DNA of 58,139 nucleotides from CAZIOH01 sp964540815. Lineage in GTDB: Bacteria; Myxococcota_A; Polyangia; Fen-1088. Shown here piece after piece: positions 16,862-24,229 of the stretch. A program made the position numbers and the translations under genes. The notes below the pieces were generated by a model that worked only from the letters and a program-made list of their open reading frames with translations, made no database searches and was not told the DNA's origin. The DNA lies in NCBI GenBank assembly GCA_964540815.1, contig CAZIOH010000039.1:1-58139 (forward strand), in the 5' to 3' direction. Within the stretch, counting starts at the first letter, position 1, and each line of letters opens with the position of its first letter.

Positions 16862-16961
16862 NNNNNNNNNNNNNNNNNNNNNNNNNNNNNNNNNNNNNNN
16901 NNNNNNNNNNNNNNNNNNNNNNNNNNNNNNNNNNNNNNNNNNNNNNNNNNNNNNNNNNNNN
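16862..16961. other. assembly gap (100 N)
   Basis: One hundred Ns, a conventional scaffold gap of unknown real length, inside the 19-bp repeat array. The promoter of the downstream metalloprotease gene may be partly hidden here. Confidence 0.99.
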
Positions 16962-16980
16962 CCGTGATACGGTGAACGGC

Positions 16981-18225
16981 ATGGGGGGTGTGCTTCGACG
17001 CCCGTGGGCAGCGCTCCCTCTGCTCGCGCTCCTCGGCTGCGGAGCCAGCGCTTCACCGGTGATCTCCTCGCCGACCTCCTGCTGGCAACAGGAGGAGGCT
17101 CCCACCTCCCCGTCTCCGATCTGGAGCCTCCTCGGCGAGCCCGAACTTCAGCCGGATGGGCGGAGCGCCCCCCTCTTGGTCCCGGTTCCGGGCGGCCCGG
17201 GCGTGGTCGTCCTGCGGGTCTCGGATCCCGCCGGAGGGGCAGCCTGCGTGCAGCTCGAATCGGTGGTGGATCCTGCCGGAGGGGCCTGGGTCGCCTCGGC
17301 GCCGAGCGATCCCGGCTACGCGCCCGGGCTTGGTTCCTCCTGCGTCGGGTGCCTTCAGCGGGTTTCCGTCGGCATTGGTTACGGTCTGTTCATCCTGCCG
17401 AGCAACGACCAGCCGCCGCCGTCTCCCGATGCGCTCGAGATCATCGCCGGAGCGCGCGACTGCTCGACGCTGCTCCCCGCCCCGGCCAACGCTCCAACCC
17501 ATCTGCGGATCGAGGGGGTCTTTCCCGCGCAGGTGGAGCCCACCCGAGCCGGAGTCGTCTCGCTCGGCCTCGCCTTCCTGGGTGATTCGCCCCTCACGGA
17601 CCAGGCGACCCGCGCGGCGGTGCTCCCGGAGACCTTGCGCCAGGTGAACGCCATGCTCGCCCCGGGCGGGCTGCAGGTGACGGTGGCGCGCTGGCGATCG
17701 GTTGGCCAGCAGGCAGGCGCGCTCGAGCTCGTGCGTGGCGACGATGGCCCGCTCGACGCCCTCTACGGCGAGGTGCTGGGGGACGATGACTGCCCGCCTC
17801 CAGCCGGGGTGGGCGGGGCCCCGGGCTGGGTTCCGGTGGTGTTCGCTGGCTGCATCCGCGTGGTCGACCCGCTCTTGCAGACGACGAGCGAGCCCGACGG
17901 CATGACGCCGCGGATCCCGGACGGCTTCCCCCCGGCCGGGCGCGCCCACGGCATCACCCTCAAGGGGCAGAGCTGCCGGCCGGGGATGGCCCCGATCGAC
18001 TGGAGCCCGTCGCAGCTCGCCAAGCTGCTCGCGCACGAGCTCGGGCACACCCTCGGCCTCTACCACTCGGTCGAGGCAGACGGGACCGCCGACCAGCTCG
18101 CCGATACCGACGAGAACAACATCATGTCCTACGCCCCGCTGACCGTCTCGGCGCCCGCGTTCTCTGCGAGCCAGTTCCGGGTGATGCGGCGGCACCCGGT
18201 CATCTCCTTCGCCCCCCCGGACTGA
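16981..18225 (+). CDS. Secreted metzincin-type zinc metalloprotease, lipoprotein
   Basis: 414 residues, beginning at ATG 16981 just after the gap. A short signal peptide ends in lipobox LLGC (Cys20), so it is probably membrane- or surface-anchored. Near the C terminus is the extended zinc site HELGHTLGLYH (from residue 352), in which three His bind zinc and Glu is the general base, followed 30 residues later by the Met-turn NNIMSYAP, as in metzincins. The first 300 residues match no family I can name; they contain several Cys pairs (SCVGC, DDDCPPP, GCIRVV) that may form disulphides. Likely an extracellular protease; target unknown. Ends 7 bases from the convergent HEAT-like gene. Confidence 0.85.
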   Translation: MGGVLRRPWAALPLLALLGCGASASPVISSPTSCWQQEEAPTSPSPIWSLLGEPELQPDGRSAPLLVPVPGGPGVVVLRVSDPAGGAACVQLESVVDPAGGAWVASAPSDPGYAPGLGSSCVGCLQRVSVGIGYGLFILPSNDQPPPSPDALEIIAGARDCSTLLPAPANAPTHLRIEGVFPAQVEPTRAGVVSLGLAFLGDSPLTDQATRAAVLPETLRQVNAMLAPGGLQVTVARWRSVGQQAGALELVRGDDGPLDALYGEVLGDDDCPPPAGVGGAPGWVPVVFAGCIRVVDPLLQTTSEPDGMTPRIPDGFPPAGRAHGITLKGQSCRPGMAPIDWSPSQLAKLLAHELGHTLGLYHSVEADGTADQLADTDENNIMSYAPLTVSAPAFSASQFRVMRRHPVISFAPPD

Positions 18226-18232
18226 ACAGGCG

Positions 18233-20164
18233 TCAGCGCAGCTCCTCCACCGAGCCGTACTGGCCGATGAGCTCGAGGAGCTCTGGTTGCTGCTCGCGAT
18301 GAAACTGGTCGATGAGGGCCTGCTTGGCCTCCGGCACGTTCGCGGCGACGCCGCCCAGCAAGGGGATCAGCAGACCGCGCACCTGCGCATCGGGCTCCTG
18401 CGGCAGCCACGAGATCGCGGTGGACAGCAGGTTGCTCGAGAGTCCACCGCCGGCTGCGTCGACCCGCGCGGCCAGCGTGGCGACGATGGCACGCCGCACC
18501 CCGCGATCCGGCTCGCGCACCAACCAGGCCGTGAGCCGCGCCTCGTCGGCGGCATCCACGGTGCGACCAAATGCCCCGGCAGCGTGGGCGCGCACCATGG
18601 GCGAGGGATCGTCGGTGTACGGCTCGACCGCGGCGACCAGCGACTCGTCGCCCGAGTTGCCGACGGCGTCGAGGTCGGTCATCACCTCGCCGGGCGGTGG
18701 CATGGCGCGCAGCCGAGCGCCGAGCTCCTGGCGGGCCTCGGCCGCCAGCTCCGGGTTGCTCGCCGCGGTGTTGTGATCGAGCGTGCCGAGCGCCAGGAGG
18801 GCGCTGCGGGAGACATCCTCGGCCTCGGTATCGCCGCCCCGCGCCCGCGCCTGCGCCACCAGCGCGTCGACCGCCTGCTGCGAGGGGTGCGGCACGTCCG
18901 CGAGGGCCACCGCGGCCCGCATCCGGTCGACGCTGCTCAGCCGACGATCGCCGACCCCCTCGGCGAGCGCGCGCTCCGCCTGCGGCGTCCCGGTGCGCTC
19001 GAGAGCCAGGAAGAGCGCCGAATGGAGCTTGGGATCGATGGAGCCGTTTCGCAGCGCCGCCATCAGCTCGGTGATCGCGCCCGGCCTTCCGACCAGGTAG
19101 CCGGCCAGCGTGGAGACGGCACCGTGCAGGCCCCCCTTGCCGGAGCCGAGGCGCCGCTCGAAATCGGCGACCGCGCCGCTCAGATCGAGGGCGGCCTGTG
19201 CGGCATCCGGCACGGTCGGCTGGGGCGGGCCCTCCTCCGCCTGGAGGTTCGAGCGAGAGACGAACCGTTCGGTGGCGAGGCCCACCAGGCGCGGCAGGGG
19301 TGGGCTCTCGATCCGGTGCAGCTCGACCGAGCCGGTCACCTCGGCCAGCAGGCGCTCGCCGAGCGAGAGCTTCAGGTGGTCCTGGCTCGACAGCGCGCTC
19401 AGCCAGCCCCCCACGGCATCGAGGGTCGCCCGGGCCTCGGAGCGCACGATCTCGGCGCTCGGCCCGGCGACCTTCGGGCCGAGGGAGGGAAGGCGGAAGG
19501 CGAAATAGCGGACGCGGCGCCGTGAAATCACCACCCCGGTGCCCCCGCCAGTGGTCGTCTCTCGCTGGTAGTGCCCCTGATAGCTCCCCATGGCGTCGTC
19601 CTGCCGCGCCGTCCACTGTCGCACCGGGGCAACCGGCAGCACCATCTCCATCGACCGCATCAGCGCCTCGATCCGGCTCCGCGCCCGCGAATCGGACCTC
19701 GGCGCGAAGGCGAATCCCTTGAAGCGACAATCCCGGCCCACCTCGACCAGAAAAGGCTCCTCGAGCTCCGCCTGGAGCTCCCGGCTCGTCGCCCCGGAGC
19801 CTGGCACGGGGCGCTGCGCCGGACTCTGCGGCACGGGTCGCTGATCGACGGCGAGCTCGTCGAGCGCGGCAGCCACCAGCCACCCCGTGCCCCGACTGGC
19901 CAGCACGTGCCAGTGCAGCACCCCCTCGAGCTCGAGGTGCTGACGCGCATCCCCCGCCCCCGTGTCGGTGATGCTGTGCAAGCGGAAGGGGAGGTCCTCG
20001 CCCGGGTGGAGCCGACACGCGAGGAGCTCCGCCCCGGCCTCGGTAGGCCGGGACGACCGGAGCGACGGTCGGTGGGCTCGCCACAGGAGCACGAGCCCCC
20101 AGAAAGCGAGGGCCACGACGCCGAGCAGGACTCCCGTTCGCGCCTTCCCCGTTCGCAACTTCAT
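18233..20164 (-). CDS. Membrane-anchored HEAT-repeat-like protein
   Basis: 643 residues from ATG 20164, where a basic N terminus (MKLRTGKARTG) and one hydrophobic helix (VLLGVVALAFWGLVLLW) give a signal anchor. Residues 45-250 are mixed beta-strand regions (HLELEGVLHWHVLAS, EPFLVEVGRDCRFKGFAF). From about residue 330 to the end are helical pairs typical of HEAT/armadillo repeats (ALFLALERTGTPQAERALAEG; AAVALADVPHPSQQAVDALV; AAGAFGRTVDAADEARLTAWL, cited in part). A beta N-terminal part followed by helices recalls the vitellogenin/large lipid transfer layout, but this is only a suggestion. Thirty-four bases behind the large lipoprotein gene, so an operon is likely. Function unknown. Confidence 0.75.
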   Translation of the reverse strand: MKLRTGKARTGVLLGVVALAFWGLVLLWRAHRPSLRSSRPTEAGAELLACRLHPGEDLPFRLHSITDTGAGDARQHLELEGVLHWHVLASRGTGWLVAAALDELAVDQRPVPQSPAQRPVPGSGATSRELQAELEEPFLVEVGRDCRFKGFAFAPRSDSRARSRIEALMRSMEMVLPVAPVRQWTARQDDAMGSYQGHYQRETTTGGGTGVVISRRRVRYFAFRLPSLGPKVAGPSAEIVRSEARATLDAVGGWLSALSSQDHLKLSLGERLLAEVTGSVELHRIESPPLPRLVGLATERFVSRSNLQAEEGPPQPTVPDAAQAALDLSGAVADFERRLGSGKGGLHGAVSTLAGYLVGRPGAITELMAALRNGSIDPKLHSALFLALERTGTPQAERALAEGVGDRRLSSVDRMRAAVALADVPHPSQQAVDALVAQARARGGDTEAEDVSRSALLALGTLDHNTAASNPELAAEARQELGARLRAMPPPGEVMTDLDAVGNSGDESLVAAVEPYTDDPSPMVRAHAAGAFGRTVDAADEARLTAWLVREPDRGVRRAIVATLAARVDAAGGGLSSNLLSTAISWLPQEPDAQVRGLLIPLLGGVAANVPEAKQALIDQFHREQQPELLELIGQYGSVEELR

Positions 20165-20198
20165 CGAGCGGCGAGCTCCACGGCCACGACTGCGTGGG

Positions 20199-22214
20199 CT
20201 ACTGCAGGGACGATGAGAGGGTCCGGTGGAGGAGGTTGTACTTGTAACCGAAGCCATTGAATGTGGCGATGGTGTAGTTCTCGACCGTGTTCCACTTGAA
20301 ACAGGGATACTTGATCTTCACCCCCGCGATCTTCTTCTTGCAGATGTCGGGCTGCTGCGCCTCGAGCAGCAGCCTGAAATCGATGTCGAGGGTGGTGATG
20401 GCGATGTCCGCGTCGACGTTGACCGAGATGCCGAGGGTGAGTGGATTGGCGCCGGTGACGTTGAGCCCGATGGTCGCCGAGCCGCCGTCCTGCGAGCCGG
20501 CGTTCACCCCCACCACGGTGGCGTCACACACGATGCTGGCCCGAAACCCCGCGTCACCGAGCGTCGCGCTGGCGCTGGCGTCCAGGGCCGCGTATGGGCG
20601 GACCGCCGGCGTGAGCGAGGAGGGGGTGAGCGTCATGGACATCTCGATCCCGGCGCTCCCGCTGACGCAGAAGGCGACCTCGACCGGGATGATCAGCGCG
20701 GCGAAGACGTACCGCTGGCAGTACTCCTTGGAGAAGTTGATGTCCTTGGAGTAGGTGATGGAGGCAGCGCTCAGGCTGTAGCCAAAGAGCTTGCTCCCGG
20801 TCATCTTGACCCCGGCGTCGAGGGCTGCGGAGCCGGGGGTGATGGTGGCCGACGCGGTGGCCCAGGCCTCGAAGGCCGTGAAGCGACCGAACAGGCCGTC
20901 GATCCCGAGGCCGATCTTCGCGTCGGAGGTGGCGCCAGCCAGATCGAGATCGTTGTGGCTGTAGGCGCTGAAGTCGGCCTCGATCGCGTCCTTGGATCCC
21001 CAGCCGACGGCGTAGTCCTTGTCGGCTCCGTAGGAATTGGAGAACGAGGCCGGGGCGGCCGCGATGACCAGACGAATCGGAAACAGCTTGCAGTTGTCGA
21101 GGCGCCCGTCGACGCCGGCCGAGAGCGGATCCCCTTGCTCGTCGAAGGGCACCGCGGCGCAAACCCGGATCAGGAAGTTGTCGCTCCCGAACCAGGCCCC
21201 GCCCGGGAGCAGCAGCGCCCGCGTCGCGGCGGGCAGCATCAGGTTGGAGTTGGTGGTGATGGTTTGACCGGGACGAAGGGTGCCGATGGGGGACAGCATG
21301 GAGTCGGCGTTCACGCCGAGCGGCTGCCAGCCCAGGTTGGCGTCGTCCGGCTGCGCCAGCACCTCGTAGGTGAGGTTGACCGGAGAGGGGAGCTGTCCGG
21401 CGTTGGCGTCCGCGTCGCTCTGTCCGTAGGCGCGGAGATCGGTCCTGACGGAGAGCGCCCCCCGAGGGGTCTCGCTGGCGCCCGCCGGCACATTGGGATC
21501 CTGGGCTTGCGGATAGGCCACCACCACCGAGGTGCTGGGCACCACGTCGACGAGGGCGATGTCGAGCCCGGGCGTCGGCTTCACCAGGAGATCGACGGCG
21601 CAGCCCGCGACGTTGGTGTTGGTGGTGGAGTCGAACATCTGGCACTTCTGGTTGATCGGGTTGTTCTGATCGCGCTGGTTGAACACCAGGATCTTCTCGG
21701 TGGCGTCCTGCCCCGTGGTGTTCTCGACGAGGTCGACGATCAGCTGGAAGTTGAAGGTTCGCTCGGCGCCGCCATCGAGGCACTCGGGCGGAACCACCGC
21801 GTTGAACTGGGTGAATTGCTCGGTGCCGTCGCCGCGGAGGTGAATCTCCGCTCCCTGCAGGATGCAGCTCTTGAGGTTCTGGAGGTCGGCGTCCGTGGCC
21901 CCGTCGGCCGGCTTCTCCATGAGCCCGAGGGTCACCAGCACGTCCTTCTCGACGCCCAGGCTGATCGCGCCGAAGGTCACCTGCAGCGGATGGTTGACGT
22001 AGACCGCCGAGCCCGAAGGGCGATCGGTGGTCAGGCTCGATACGTAGGACTTGATGACGCCGGCGCTGGCTCCGCCGTCCGGGCTGGTGGGCAGGCACTG
22101 CTGCCCACTCAGGCTGGTGCCCGGGCCACAGGTGGTGTCGTCGCACGCCAGGAGGAGGGGGCAGAGAGACGAGATGACGACCACGAGCAGCGGAACGAGA
22201 CGACCTGTGGACAT
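20199..22214 (-). CDS. Large beta-rich lipoprotein, function unknown
   Basis: 671 residues from ATG 22214, preceded by GAGGGAGG, which settles the start against an upstream in-frame codon. Signal peptide with lipobox LLLAC (Cys24), then a short Cys-rich piece (CGPGTSLSGQQC). The rest reads as beta-rich: many alternating hydrophobic stretches, for example VNHPLQVTFGAISLG, and a C-terminal half rich in Ala/Ser/Thr with FGYSLSAASITYSKDINF. Scattered Cys pairs suggest disulphides. No family recognised. It is the first gene of a probable two-gene operon with the HEAT-like protein and has an unusually structured upstream region (18-bp palindrome and three iterons), so regulated expression is likely. 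Confidence 0.8.
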   Translation of the reverse strand: MSTGRLVPLLVVVISSLCPLLLACDDTTCGPGTSLSGQQCLPTSPDGGASAGVIKSYVSSLTTDRPSGSAVYVNHPLQVTFGAISLGVEKDVLVTLGLMEKPADGATDADLQNLKSCILQGAEIHLRGDGTEQFTQFNAVVPPECLDGGAERTFNFQLIVDLVENTTGQDATEKILVFNQRDQNNPINQKCQMFDSTTNTNVAGCAVDLLVKPTPGLDIALVDVVPSTSVVVAYPQAQDPNVPAGASETPRGALSVRTDLRAYGQSDADANAGQLPSPVNLTYEVLAQPDDANLGWQPLGVNADSMLSPIGTLRPGQTITTNSNLMLPAATRALLLPGGAWFGSDNFLIRVCAAVPFDEQGDPLSAGVDGRLDNCKLFPIRLVIAAAPASFSNSYGADKDYAVGWGSKDAIEADFSAYSHNDLDLAGATSDAKIGLGIDGLFGRFTAFEAWATASATITPGSAALDAGVKMTGSKLFGYSLSAASITYSKDINFSKEYCQRYVFAALIIPVEVAFCVSGSAGIEMSMTLTPSSLTPAVRPYAALDASASATLGDAGFRASIVCDATVVGVNAGSQDGGSATIGLNVTGANPLTLGISVNVDADIAITTLDIDFRLLLEAQQPDICKKKIAGVKIKYPCFKWNTVENYTIATFNGFGYKYNLLHRTLSSSLQ

Positions 22215-22257
22215 GTAACCCTCCCTCAAGCAAGTCTGAGCCGCAGGCATCAGAACA

Positions 22258-22275
22258 CGCCCGATGCATCGGGCG
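22258..22275. promoter_or_regulatory. 18-bp perfect palindrome upstream of the large lipoprotein gene
   Basis: CGCCCGATGCATCGGGCG is a perfect 18-bp palindrome, 44-61 bases before the lipoprotein ATG (minus strand). The placement suits an operator at or just downstream of a promoter. The cognate regulator is not evident among the neighbours. Confidence 0.55.
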
Positions 22276-22358
22276 CAACGGATTCCGCTGAAATCGGCGC
22301 AAGAATGGCGGTGTTCCGGAATTGCCGACGGCGCGGGATCGCGGCGCGCTCAAATGCA

Positions 22359-22406
22359 AAATGCCAATAGCGACAAATGCCGATAGCACAAAATAACAAT
22401 AGCGAT
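22359..22406. repeat. three 16-bp iterons in an A+T-rich patch
   Basis: Three adjacent, exactly 16-base direct repeats: AAATGCCAATAGCGAC (22359-22374), AAATGCCGATAGCACA (22375-22390) and AAATAACAATAGCGAT (22391-22406). The shared core is AAAT..C.ATAGC. The patch is much more A+T-rich than any neighbour. It is 145-192 bases upstream of the large lipoprotein gene and about 87 bases beyond the end of the GH28 gene. It looks like an enhancer-like binding array; a replication origin is unlikely in this setting. Confidence 0.7.
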
Positions 22407-22492
22407 ATGAACAGGTGGGCGCGCGCAGGGTGCGTGCGCGGTCGCTGTTCGGCGAACTGGTGCACCGCCCGGCGCATCACCGCATCGGCGGA

Positions 22493-24229
22493 TCAGCGCG
22501 GGTCGGGCCCGGGGGGAGGCGAGGACGCCTGCCCCGTGACGGCGCCACGGCGAACATCGGGGGCGATCTGCACGGGCACGGCGGGGAGGCCGGCCAAGGC
22601 CGGAGGGCCAGAGAAGATCAGGGCGTTCCCCTCGAACACCACGCTGCGGGTGTCGGGCCCGGCGACCCGCGCGAAGACGTCGGTGTGGGGACCGGGCGCG
22701 CACCCGTGCACGAAGGCGCCCGCCACATCGGTCAGGTCGAGCACCGGGGTCTTCGGGTGCGGGGTGCGGGTGCCGACGTCCGACAGCGCCAGGGACTCGA
22801 CGTGGACCGCGGTGATGGCGGGCCCCACAGTGGTGTCGACGTTGACCCCGGTGAGAGAGATGTTCCGGGCGTCCCGCACGATCAGGCCCTGGCGCGCCTT
22901 GAGATCGATGTCGACGAGCGCGACGCCCTCGAGCAGCGTCTCTGGCAAGCCCTGCAGCGTCCCGGCCCGATCCGCCTCCCCGCTCACCCCGTTGATGCGG
23001 ATGTTGCGAAAGTGCGGGGTCCGCTCGGAGACCGGCTCGGGCGGGGCGCTGGTGTACGACAGGTTCACCGTGATGGCCTCCTCGACGATGTTGCGCATGA
23101 CGATGTTGCTCATGCGCACGTTCTCCACCACGCCGCCCCTCCCCCGGGCGGACTTGATGCGGATCCCGCGGTCGGTCCCGTCGAAGACGCAGTTCGAGGC
23201 CACCAGGTTGCGGACTCCCCCCGACATCTCGCTGCCGATCACCACGCCGCCGTGTCCGTGCAGCATCGTGCAGTTCGTGATGGTGGTGTTCTCGGCCGGG
23301 CGGTTGATGCGGCGGCCCTGCTGATCGCGGCCGGACTTGATGGTGATGCAGTCGTCGCCCGTGTCGATCAGGCAGTCCGAGATGTGGACGTTGCGACAGG
23401 ACTCGGGATCGATCCCGTCGGTGTTGGGCGCGTCGGAGGGGTTCTCGATGGTCACGCCCCGCACGGTCACGTTGTCGCAGTACACCGGATTGATGGTCCA
23501 GAAGGGGGAGCTCACCAGCTTGACGTCGCGGATCGACACCCGCCGGCTGTCGAGGATCTGCACGAAGGGCGGGCGCAAGAACCCCGACTTCAAGCGGGAG
23601 TCGTCGTCCGGGAGCTCGAGGGACGGATTGCGCGCGGCGAACTCCTTCTGCCACCGCGAGTCGGTGTTCCAGCGCCCGGTCTTCTTCTGCTCGGCCCGCA
23701 GCGCCCGGTGAAATTGCCACCACCGCTCGCCTTGCCCGTCGAGGATGCCCGAGCCCTCGATGGCCACGTCCTCGACGTGGTCGGCGTAGATGAGCGGCGA
23801 GAAGCTCACGACCTCGGTGCCTTCCCAGCGGGAGCGCACCATCGGCAGGTAGTCATCGAAGTCGTCGCTGAACTTCACGCGCGCGCCGGCATCGATGTGG
23901 AGCGTGATGTGGCTCTCGAGGCGGATGGGGCCGGTGAGGTACGTCCCCGGGCCGAAGAGGACCGTTCCCCCGCCGTGCGCCCGGGCGGCCGCGATGGCCT
24001 TGCGGACCGCGTCCGTGCACTTGGTCTTCCCATCCGCCACCGCGCCGTAGTCGCGCACGTCGAAGGCCCCCCGCAGCGCGGAGGAGGCCCCGGCCCGCTC
24101 CGGAGTCCCGCTGGCGGCAAGGGCGGTGGCGGTGGCGGGCATCCGCGAGCCCGTCGCCGCCAGCCCCAGGCCCGCAAGCAGCGCCCAGGGGACAGCGGCA
24201 CGCGCCAGACGCCCCCCCCTGCCCGTCAT
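22493..24229 (-). CDS. Glycoside hydrolase family 28 polygalacturonase
   Basis: 578 residues. Exported: hydrophobic N terminus to about residue 40. The parallel beta-helix starts with AFDVRDYGAVADGKT (typical pectin-lyase fold entry) and carries all GH28 catalytic blocks: NTDG (269-272), GDD (291-293), the HGHGG loop (324-328) and RIK (357-359). The three aspartates D271, D292 and D293 perform inverting hydrolysis of alpha-1,4-galacturonan. The GH28 family also includes rhamnogalacturonan and xylogalacturonan hydrolases, and the long N-terminal part with the RWNTDSRWQKEF insert resembles bacterial exo-type enzymes. Last gene of the pectin operon; its ATG overlaps the stop of the GH105 gene by four bases. 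Confidence 0.93.
   Translation of the reverse strand: MTGRGGRLARAAVPWALLAGLGLAATGSRMPATATALAASGTPERAGASSALRGAFDVRDYGAVADGKTKCTDAVRKAIAAARAHGGGTVLFGPGTYLTGPIRLESHITLHIDAGARVKFSDDFDDYLPMVRSRWEGTEVVSFSPLIYADHVEDVAIEGSGILDGQGERWWQFHRALRAEQKKTGRWNTDSRWQKEFAARNPSLELPDDDSRLKSGFLRPPFVQILDSRRVSIRDVKLVSSPFWTINPVYCDNVTVRGVTIENPSDAPNTDGIDPESCRNVHISDCLIDTGDDCITIKSGRDQQGRRINRPAENTTITNCTMLHGHGGVVIGSEMSGGVRNLVASNCVFDGTDRGIRIKSARGRGGVVENVRMSNIVMRNIVEEAITVNLSYTSAPPEPVSERTPHFRNIRINGVSGEADRAGTLQGLPETLLEGVALVDIDLKARQGLIVRDARNISLTGVNVDTTVGPAITAVHVESLALSDVGTRTPHPKTPVLDLTDVAGAFVHGCAPGPHTDVFARVAGPDTRSVVFEGNALIFSGPPALAGLPAVPVQIAPDVRRGAVTGQASSPPPGPDPR

Noticed and set aside
16786..16966. Possible CRISPR array at the 19-bp repeats
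   Set aside because: Copies are directly adjacent with no spacers, and no cas genes are in the window.
22359..22406. Iterons as a plasmid or phage replication origin
   Set aside because: No replication initiator gene is near, and the surrounding genes are chromosomal in type.
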